From Methanobrevibacter sp. (GTDB taxonomy: Archaea > Methanobacteriota > Methanobacteria > Methanobacteriales > Methanobacteriaceae), in assembly GCA_031289975.1 (NCBI GenBank), contig JAITOM010000292.1, forward strand, positions 1 through 27,231: 27,231 nt of DNA. The letters run 5' to 3'. The notes under the pieces were generated by a model. The model worked only from the letters and a program-made list of their open reading frames with translations. It was not told the origin of the DNA and did no database searches. This document shows, in pieces, positions 21,457-27,231 of this stretch (positions are counted from its first letter, which is position 1; every line of letters starts with the position of its first letter). The position numbers and the translations under genes are program-made.

Positions 21457-21897
21457 TCATTCTTTATTAATGGTTCTTACTAAAAATATGTCACATGGAG
21501 CATGATGTACCACCTTTTCAGATACACTACCTAAAAGATGTTTATCAATAATACTTTTCCCAGTGCCTAAAATTATCATTTCAACATCTTTTTCTTTCGC
21601 CAAGCTAACAATTACTTCATCAGGTTTTCCTTTCTTCAAAACCTTTTTAAGAGAGATATTTGGATTATTTTTTAAATCAATTAATTTCTCAAATTTATCT
21701 AAAAAATACCCTCCTTTTAATTTAAGTTCTTCAATCATTTCTTCTTTAACATTGCTGGGAGTTAAAAAAGGAACAGAATCATCTACCACATATACTGCAA
21801 TGATTTCAACATTTCTGCCATCGATCAAGTTTCGAGTATGATCTATTAATTGATTAATATACTCACCCATAGTAGGGACTAAAATTTTATTATACAT
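21457..21897 (-). CDS. Universal stress protein (UspA family)
   Basis: A single UspA domain of 146 residues. It begins YNKILVPTMGEYINQLIDHT and ends with the nucleotide-binding signature GTGKSIIDKHLLGSVSEKVV and HAPCDIFLVR, matching the G-x-G-x8/9-G-S pattern of ATP-binding members. Such proteins are cytoplasmic dimers with signalling or stress roles; no partner is evident. The ATG at 21897 has a GGTG site about eight bases upstream. Its gap of 189 bp to the upstream exchanger gene makes it probably a separate transcript, although the two are on the same strand and could be linked. Confidence 0.93.
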   Translation of the reverse strand: MYNKILVPTMGEYINQLIDHTRNLIDGRNVEIIAVYVVDDSVPFLTPSNVKEEMIEELKLKGGYFLDKFEKLIDLKNNPNISLKKVLKKGKPDEVIVSLAKEKDVEMIILGTGKSIIDKHLLGSVSEKVVHHAPCDIFLVRTINKE

Positions 21898-22086
21898 TCA
21901 AAAACACCAACTGATAAATTAATATTAGATATTAATTTTAGTAAAAATACAAAGATTAATATCCCCCTTAACTATACTCTAAATCATGGTAGATTTCAGA
22001 AATTGTAGATTTCAGAAGAATAATAATCTATCTATTTCATTAAATAAAATATAAGTAATTTTATATTAAATTAGAAAATAATAACT

Positions 22087-23187
22087 TCACATACCCCCTA
22101 AAAAGAAAATTCTTACATAAGCATAGACAATATATAAACCAATTAGAAACAACCCTGAAATTCTATTAAGTTCTCTATTATTTAATTTAAATAAAATAAT
22201 TACTACTACGATGGTTAATATCATTACTGGAGTATCAAAATATAGAGAAAGTGTTTCAATATGAATAGGGTTAAAAATTGATAAAAGTCCAATTGGTATT
22301 AATATATTAAAAGTAATGCTACCAAATACTGTTCCTATAGATAAATCATAAAGACCTTTCATAGCTGAAGATAGAGTTACAACCAATTCAGGGATACTTG
22401 TACCTATAGATAATGTAAATAAAGCCATTATAGTCTCAGGAATACCCATAATATGAGCTAAATGAGTTGCACTATCAATTAAGAAATCACAAGCAATAGC
22501 TAATGCTAATATAGATACAAGCACCAAAATAACATTTTTTGATTTAAGTTTTTCCTTTTTCTCTTCCAACTTATTAATATTATTATTTCCATTGAATGAT
22601 GAATCAAGAATAATTTCTTGTCTATCATCGATTCTTTTAGCACTTTCCTTTTTAAAGCTATTTAAACTCTCTTTTTGATCTTTAATTAAAATTTTAAAGT
22701 AATATAAATAAAAGAATGCCATGATTAATGATCCAAAAATAATGGGCATATTAGAGGATACAATACCAATTTCTCCATTAGATAGAAGTGATGGATTTGT
22801 AAATTTAGCAGATAAAATCATGACAACTATTAATAGTACTCCTGTAATAATAGCTACTAAACCATCACGATTTAAAGATTTCTTATCTGCTTTAACAAAA
22901 CCTGTTATTATTGCAGTAATACCAAATATTCCAGCTATATTCCAGATATTAGATCCAATGACTATTCCAACTCCCATATGAGAACTATGGTTGATAATTG
23001 CTAAAAGGGCTGAACCAAACTCAGGTAAAGAAGTTCCTATTGCTGCAGCAGTAACTCCCAATAATATTTGAGAGACTCCAAGAGCAGCTCCAATTAAAGA
23101 AATATTTTCTATAAAAACATCCGCTGCTTTAATAACAATTATTAAAGATATAATAAGAATTATTGTATTTAGTATAACATCTAACAA
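22087..23187 (-). CDS. CaCA-family Na+/Ca2+ exchanger
   Basis: This 366-residue membrane protein of the cation/calcium antiporter family has two inverted halves. The alpha-1 repeat includes GTSLPEFGSALLA (about residue 52) and IVIGSNIWNI; the alpha-2 repeat includes GTSIPELVVTLSSA and IGTVFGSITFNIL. About ten hydrophobic segments flank a charged central loop (residues about 170-220). It should exchange Ca2+ or a related cation for Na+ or H+. The start is probably TTG at 23187 with GGTTAT about seven bases upstream; no in-frame ATG lies before the first helix. A cluster of TAGTGATTAAT repeats lies directly upstream. Family is firm; ion specificity is not determinable. Confidence 0.92.
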   Translation of the reverse strand: MLDVILNTIILIISLIIVIKAADVFIENISLIGAALGVSQILLGVTAAAIGTSLPEFGSALLAIINHSSHMGVGIVIGSNIWNIAGIFGITAIITGFVKADKKSLNRDGLVAIITGVLLIVVMILSAKFTNPSLLSNGEIGIVSSNMPIIFGSLIMAFFYLYYFKILIKDQKESLNSFKKESAKRIDDRQEIILDSSFNGNNNINKLEEKKEKLKSKNVILVLVSILALAIACDFLIDSATHLAHIMGIPETIMALFTLSIGTSIPELVVTLSSAMKGLYDLSIGTVFGSITFNILIPIGLLSIFNPIHIETLSLYFDTPVMILTIVVVIILFKLNNRELNRISGLFLIGLYIVYAYVRIFFLGGM

Positions 23188-23201
23188 AAAATAACCTTAA
23201 G

Positions 23202-23272
23202 TAGTGATTAATATATTTTTACTAATAGTGATTAAATTGGTTAATAGTGATTAATATTTCTAATAGTAATAT
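23202..23272. promoter_or_regulatory. Direct TAGTGATTAAT repeats before the exchanger
   Basis: TAGTGATTAAT occurs at 23202-23212, 23226-23236 (TAGTGATTAAA) and 23245-23255, with a partial copy TAGTAAT at 23264-23270. Spacing is 24, 19 and 19 bases. They lie 15-85 bases before the exchanger start, where a promoter and regulator sites are expected. Iterated motifs with near helical-turn multiples suggest a cooperative binding protein. Confidence 0.45.
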
Positions 23273-23342
23273 ATTTGACTAAATATATTAATTATAAAAA
23301 TAATTAACATTCAAAGCAATGAGTATTTTTAAATAAATTTAT

Positions 23343-23438
23343 TATAGTGATATGTTTTGTAATTAATCATTTAATTTTTAAATATCTTATTTTTAATTTA
23401 AATATCTTACTTTTAAGAATTTTAAATTAATATTAAGT
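23343..23438 (-). mobile_element. Family III fragment, inverted
   Basis: TATAGTGATATGTTTTGTAA, ATTAATCATTTAATTTTTAA and AATATCTTATTTTTAA are the right end of family III in reverse orientation. A second AAATATCTTACTTTTAA follows. The copy stops where a family I element begins at 23439. Confidence 0.55.
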
Positions 23439-23595
23439 TATAGTGGTTTTGATAAAGTTCTTAATAAATAAACTTTTTTAAAAATAAATATTATTAAAAA
23501 ACATTAATTTAAAATCATTTATATTAATTAAAATATATTTAAATTATTTAAAATTTAAAATTATTAATTTTTATAAAGTAATATTAAAATTATAA
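23439..23595 (-). mobile_element. Family I element, inverted, one end lost
   Basis: TATAGTGGTTTTGATAAAGT then TCTTAA opens the element, and the body runs to GTAATATTAAAATT. The opposite terminus is not recognisable; sequence to 23700 is AT-rich without features. Confidence 0.55.
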
Positions 23596-23700
23596 TATAT
23601 TTAATTTGAAAAATAATTTGTATAATTATTATAATTCAATAATTAACAATTTTATTTAAACCAAAAATTTCAACTCAAATTTTAACATGAAAAATTTAAT

Positions 23701-23734
23701 TTTTCAAAACACTATAATTTTTCAAAACACTATA
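23701..23734. repeat. Tandem family IV terminal motifs
   Basis: TTTTCAAAACACTATA at 23701-23716 is repeated at 23719-23734. Both match the terminal repeat of the family IV element starting 22 bases later. They may be left-over ends from repeated insertions or excisions. Confidence 0.5.
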
Positions 23735-23756
23735 GTATACATTATTATAAAAATAA

Positions 23757-23976
23757 TATAGTGTTTTGCAAAATTATTTTCTTTTATTTATATATTAATT
23801 TATTTAAAATTCAAAATTTATTTAAAATTCAATTAAATATTTGCAATCAGAAATTATTTTTATTTCTTTAAATTATTTAAATTAAATTTAAAAGAGCAAA
23901 TATTAATATTTAAAAAAATTAATTTGTAAAAAATTTTTTGAATTAATATAAAAAATTAATTATACAAAACACTATA
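23757..23976 (+). mobile_element. MITE-like element, family IV, complete
   Basis: A 220-bp non-coding element with clean ends: TATAGTGTTTTGCAAAATTA on the left and, complemented, TATAGTGTTTTGTATAATTA on the right (18 of 20 identical). The interior contains the AATTCAATTAAATATTTGCA stretch shared with the relic before cstA (342-510). The TATA at each tip may include a TA target duplication. Confidence 0.7.
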
Positions 23977-24351
23977 AATTTTGATCTTTTAAATATAGTA
24001 TTTTTAGAATATAATTTTGTTAAAATTATTATTTTTAAATTTAATATTATAATTTTAATTAAAATTAAATTTTATGATATATTAAGAACTTTAAAAATTT
24101 TCAATTAATTAGAAAATTTATTTCCAATGAATAAAAATTATAACTTTTGATATTTTAAATAAAATTATATAATTTAAATAAATAATTATATCCTAATTTT
24201 TTAAATATAATAATATAAATAGCTATTTTTTATAAAAAATAAGATTAAATATTTTTTACTACATTTTATTGATTATTACTTCTTTTATTTTAAATATATC
24301 TGCTATTTTATATGTTAATTATTTCAATATATAATTATTTCATAATAATAC
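23977..24351. other. AT-rich intergenic stretch
   Basis: I see no gene, RNA or repeat here that can be supported. It is almost entirely A and T, with poly-A and poly-T runs. Confidence 0.5.
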
Positions 24352-24378
24352 TGTTTCATAGTGAAACATTTATATACT
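24352..24378 (+). promoter_or_regulatory. Promoter and inverted-repeat operator of the ABC exporter operon
   Basis: TGTTTCA-TAG-TGAAACA (24352-24368) is a perfect inverted repeat with 7-bp arms. It directly precedes a TATA box, TTTATATACT (24369-24378), so it covers the BRE position. A start near 24403 would leave a leader of roughly 110 bases. A dimeric winged-helix regulator, plausibly the one at 26369, could bind here and block TFB/TBP. Confidence 0.6.
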
Positions 24379-24516
24379 ATTAATTACTAAATGGATATTG
24401 TTAGTATAAATTGAGAAAATTATTTATTAAAAAAATTTTGAAAATATATGCTAACTTCTTAAAAACATTTATTAAAAATCAGAAGTTAAAATAACTGTGA
24501 TTTTTAGGAGTTTACT

Positions 24517-25500
24517 ATGAATAAAGAAGAAAATAGCAAGGAAAATGAATCTTTAGCCATTGAAGCACATGGAATGGTTAAAAAATTTGGAAATTATATG
24601 GCTGTAAATGGAGTTGATTTAAAGGTTCCAGTAGGAAGTATTTATGGTTTAGTAGGTCCTAATGGTGCTGGAAAAACCACCATTATCAATATGTTAGCTA
24701 CACTCACCCAAGCAAATGATGGTACAATTAAAATCTTTAATTATGATGTAAAGAAGGAAAACAATATTGTCAGACAATTAATAGGTCTAACTGGTCAATT
24801 TGCCTCAATTGATGAAAATCTATCTGCAATAGAGAACCTAATGATATTTGGGAAATTACATGGATTATCAGGTGGAGAGGCTAAAAAACGTGCTTATGAA
24901 CTTTTAGAAGAATTTAATCTTACAGAGCATAAAAAAAAATCAGTTGAAAAATTTTCAGGTGGTATGCGCCGTCGACTTGACCTTGCAGTAAGTTTGATTT
25001 CAGAACCACCACTTATTTTTTTGGATGAACCCACCACTGGTTTAGACCCACGTACTCGGGCACAATTGTGGAAAACTATTCGAAAATTAGTTGAAAAAGG
25101 TTCAACTATATTATTAACTACTCAATATCTCGATGAGGCTGATCAGTTAGCAGATCGAATCATGTTGATTGATCATGGACAAGTTGTAATCGATGGCACA
25201 CCAGACCAACTCAAAGATTCTATAGGTGCTGAATCACTTCAGTTCACTGTTCGCAATATTGAAAAAGTTAATGAAGCTATGAAAATTGTTGAAAAAATCC
25301 TTGGTGTTGAAGTTCAGCAAGTGGAAGATTCGAATGTGACAGCACCAATGACCCAGATAGATAAACTTGTTGATATACTAAATGAACTGAATAAAGCAAA
25401 TATACATCTATCTGATGTTCACATACAAAAACCAACCTTAGATGATGTTTTCATGACTTTAACTGCTGAATCAATTAAAAATGTTCCAGGAGAAAAATGA
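24517..25500 (+). CDS. DrrA-type ABC transporter ATPase
   Basis: A 327-residue ATP-binding subunit of an ABC-2 exporter. Walker A is GPNGAGKT at 47-54, the signature FSGGMRRRLDLA starts at 146, Walker B is LIFLDEPTTGLD at 166-177, and a C-terminal extension of about 90 residues follows the switch histidine region, as in daunorubicin-resistance (DrrA) type ATPases. It should power export of a drug-like, lipid or antibiotic compound through the adjacent permease. The ATG at 24517 has AGGAG eight bases upstream. The next gene starts two bases after its stop or, on the longer reading, overlaps it. Base composition is less AT-rich than surrounding genes (for example GGTATGCGCCGTCGACTTGA), which may mark acquisition from outside. 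The transported compound is unknown. Confidence 0.93.
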   Translation: MNKEENSKENESLAIEAHGMVKKFGNYMAVNGVDLKVPVGSIYGLVGPNGAGKTTIINMLATLTQANDGTIKIFNYDVKKENNIVRQLIGLTGQFASIDENLSAIENLMIFGKLHGLSGGEAKKRAYELLEEFNLTEHKKKSVEKFSGGMRRRLDLAVSLISEPPLIFLDEPTTGLDPRTRAQLWKTIRKLVEKGSTILLTTQYLDEADQLADRIMLIDHGQVVIDGTPDQLKDSIGAESLQFTVRNIEKVNEAMKIVEKILGVEVQQVEDSNVTAPMTQIDKLVDILNELNKANIHLSDVHIQKPTLDDVFMTLTAESIKNVPGEK

Positions 25501-25501
25501 A

Positions 25502-26314
25502 ATGATCCCTAAAAATATCATTCCAGCAAATAAACGAGAATTGAAAAACTATATTGGGATAGGCACAACCATCAAAAATACATTAACACTCACACATCGT
25601 GCTTTGCTTAAAATGATCCATAACCCTGAAGTTTTCTTTGATATGACTTTGATGCCGATTACATTCACATTACTGTTTGCATTTATCTTTGGAGGTGCAA
25701 TATCTGGAAACATCACTAATTACTTACCAACTCTTATCCCAGGTGTCTTAATCATGACATTCGTCACAAGTTGTGGATCGGCTGGTGCACAAGTCCGTGA
25801 AGATGCAGATAAGGGTATAATGAATCGGTTCAAATCAATGCCAATTGCACGTATAGCTCCATTAGCAAGTATATTGATTGCCGATTTTGTTAAATATGCT
25901 GTGGCTGGGATTATTGTCTTTGTAATTGGATTTCTACTTGGATATCAACCAGATGCTGGTATTATTGCAGTTGGAGTCACTATACTCTTTTTGATGTTCA
26001 TTACATGGTGCTTAAGTTGGGTATTTGCATGGGTAGGTATGATTGTTAAATCTGCATCAACCGTCACTTCAGTGTCAACTATGATGATGATGCCATTGAG
26101 TTTTTTATCCAATGCATTAGTCCCAGTCGAAACTATGCCATGGTGGTTGCAATGGTTTGTAAATATAAACCCGTTGAGTCATGTTATTACTGCTATTCGT
26201 CTCATGTTAACAAATGGAACTGTAGGATTAGATTTTTTAGTGTCTTTAGGATGTTGTTTTCTTATCTTAATTATATTCATTCCTCTAACACTACATGCTT
26301 ACAAGAAAAAATAA
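25502..26314 (+). CDS. ABC-2 type permease (DrrB-like)
   Basis: A 270-residue membrane subunit with six predicted hydrophobic segments. It opens with a cytoplasmic stretch and LTHRALLKMIHNPEVFFDMT, then LMPITFTLLFAFIFGG, the pattern of DrrB/ABC-2 permeases, and includes REDADKGIMNRFKSMPIAR, the conserved cytoplasmic loop expected to contact the ATPase. It closes with NALVPVETMPWWLQWFVNIN and PLSHVITAIR, also family typical. I choose the ATG at 25502, which has AGGAGAA about ten bases before it; an upstream ATG at 25481 would overlap the ATPase gene. It forms the export channel with the preceding ATPase. Confidence 0.92.
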   Translation: MIPKNIIPANKRELKNYIGIGTTIKNTLTLTHRALLKMIHNPEVFFDMTLMPITFTLLFAFIFGGAISGNITNYLPTLIPGVLIMTFVTSCGSAGAQVREDADKGIMNRFKSMPIARIAPLASILIADFVKYAVAGIIVFVIGFLLGYQPDAGIIAVGVTILFLMFITWCLSWVFAWVGMIVKSASTVTSVSTMMMMPLSFLSNALVPVETMPWWLQWFVNINPLSHVITAIRLMLTNGTVGLDFLVSLGCCFLILIIFIPLTLHAYKKK

Positions 26315-26368
26315 AATTTTTAAAAAAAATATAAAAAAATTTTAAAAAAATAAAATGAGGTTATTAAA

Positions 26369-27055
26369 ATGAATTTTAGTGAAAAATTAGATAATTTAGA
26401 CTTTGAAAATATGTCAATAGCTGAAATAATAGCTATTATAAATAAAACACATTTAATCTATTTAAGTCATGAAATTAAAGATTTAGACATTAATATATTT
26501 GAAATTCCAATAATTTCTAAAATAAAAGATAATGGGGAATCTTCTTTAGACAATCTAAGAGATAATCAAGAATTAAATAAGATACATATAGAAAGGATCT
26601 TAGAAAACTTAGAAAGAATAGGAATAATTGAGATAGTAGATGTGGAAAGTTCTTATAATAATAAAAAATATAAGGTATCTTTAACTGAAAAAGGAAATAA
26701 AACTATGTTAAATGTTGAAGAAATAGAAAAAAATTGGGAAGATTTACTTTTTAAAGAGTTTAAATCATTTAATAAGGAAAATTTTAAAGAAAATTTAAAA
26801 GATTTAGTTAAAAATTCTATTTCAATTGTAAACAAAAAAGAGATATTAAAAGATAGAATATTTCCTCAGAACTTCAGAACATTTGAAAGAGGCAATGTTT
26901 TTCCATCAGGGATTTTTAATAGAGGAGATGAATTTTTTAGTAGAATAAATGAATCTTTTTTCGATGGCTTTAGAAAAGATTCAAGATGTGATTTTCATGG
27001 AAGAGGTGAAGAATTTCATGGTAGAAAAAATAAAAAAAATCGAGGATATTTTTAG
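26369..27055 (+). CDS. Winged-helix (MarR/PadR-like) regulator with charged C-terminal tail
   Basis: A 228-residue protein. Residues about 40-115 look like a winged helix: an EIPIISKIKDNGESSLDNLR start, an IHIERILENLERIGIIEI recognition-type helix region and a YKVSLTEKGNK wing, as in MarR/PadR-like repressors. A helical region rich in Lys, Glu and Phe follows (115-160). The tail is rich in Phe, Arg, Gly and His, with FHGRGEEFHGRKN repeated FHGR units, which could bind metal or nucleic acid. It follows the ABC exporter genes by 54 bp on the same strand with a GAGGT ribosome binding site, so it likely controls the operon. Family name is approximate. Confidence 0.75.
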   Translation: MNFSEKLDNLDFENMSIAEIIAIINKTHLIYLSHEIKDLDINIFEIPIISKIKDNGESSLDNLRDNQELNKIHIERILENLERIGIIEIVDVESSYNNKKYKVSLTEKGNKTMLNVEEIEKNWEDLLFKEFKSFNKENFKENLKDLVKNSISIVNKKEILKDRIFPQNFRTFERGNVFPSGIFNRGDEFFSRINESFFDGFRKDSRCDFHGRGEEFHGRKNKKNRGYF

Positions 27056-27117
27056 TATTTTTCACAAATCATTGGAGTCTACAATTTTCTTTCTCTTTCA
27101 GGTTTTAATTCTATTTA

Positions 27118-27231
27118 CTACCTAATCCAAACCAAGTTTTGAGACAATATTAATTTCTTGGGAGAATCTTCAAAAAGAGGATGAACAGTATTTTCTCTAT
27201 CTTCATAAATGATTGACAATAATTCATCATG
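27118..27231 (-). CDS. Partial C-terminal reading frame entering from the right edge
   Basis: On the minus strand an open frame runs from the window edge to TAG at 27118: 37 residues, HDELLSIIYEDRENTVHPLF then EDSPKKLILSQNLVWIR. The composition is protein-like. The start lies outside the window and I do not recognise the family. It converges with the regulator gene, with about 60 bases between the stops. Confidence 0.4.
   Translation of the reverse strand, partial: HDELLSIIYEDRENTVHPLFEDSPKKLILSQNLVWIR

Noticed and set aside
26140..26334. Second frame at the end of the permease gene
   Set aside because: Overlaps the conserved permease C-terminus in another frame and lacks a ribosome binding site.
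26653..26835. Minus-strand 60-codon frame opposite the regulator
   Set aside because: Antisense shadow of a Lys/Glu-rich helical segment; Phe/Ser/Leu-rich composition is what such a shadow gives.
1..27231. tRNA, rRNA or well-known riboswitch genes
   Set aside because: In these AT-rich gaps I found no GC-rich cloverleaf, rRNA-like stretch or conserved riboswitch core; a covariance-model search would settle this.

Overview
The window looks like chromosome from a very AT-rich, gut-type methanogen of the order Methanobacteriales, most likely Methanobrevibacter. The grounds are a methanogenesis marker 14 protein, an archaeal Taw1/TYW1 wyosine enzyme, a Hel308-type helicase, DUF2098 and PRC-barrel proteins, GAGGTGA-type ribosome binding sites, archaeal TATA boxes, and an insertion whose ends and 8-bp target duplication resemble the Methanobrevibacter ISM1 group. 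I see no rRNA, tRNA or CRISPR array.

Layout. 1-3030: a CstA-type transporter bracketed by miniature transposable elements, then a 31-codon basic microprotein gene with a very strong ribosome binding site. 3779-9248 (minus): ilvD, a decayed GDPD-like gene, a Hel308-like helicase and moaC, separated by element debris. 10193-16673 (minus): an accessory block with a CfrBI-like type II restriction endonuclease, its HEAT-repeat/N4-cytosine methyltransferase, a DUF2098 protein, a PRC-barrel protein, and a two-gene unit of a NUDIX hydrolase and a 970-residue PLD/SF2-helicase/DUF3427 protein. 16680-19430: the taw1-like gene embedded in transposon relics. 19434-23187 (minus): methanogenesis marker 14, a universal stress protein and a CaCA-type cation exchanger. 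23188-24516: repeats and elements. 24517-27055 (plus): a DrrAB-type ABC exporter and a winged-helix regulator behind a promoter with a perfect inverted-repeat operator. A minus-strand reading frame enters from the right edge.

How it works together. The restriction-modification pair and the PLD-helicase/NUDIX pair form a small defence island. The exporter and regulator form a probable self-controlled efflux operon. The rest are housekeeping genes (branched-chain amino acid synthesis, molybdopterin synthesis, repair, tRNA modification, methanogenesis-associated).

The most unusual content lies between genes. At least four families of short non-coding elements with terminal inverted repeats occur there. 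Three share TATAGT termini, and two copies of one family carry six or seven consecutive small hairpins whose stems keep pairing despite base changes. One ISM1-like element landed on the last base of the cstA stop codon with a perfect 8-bp duplication.
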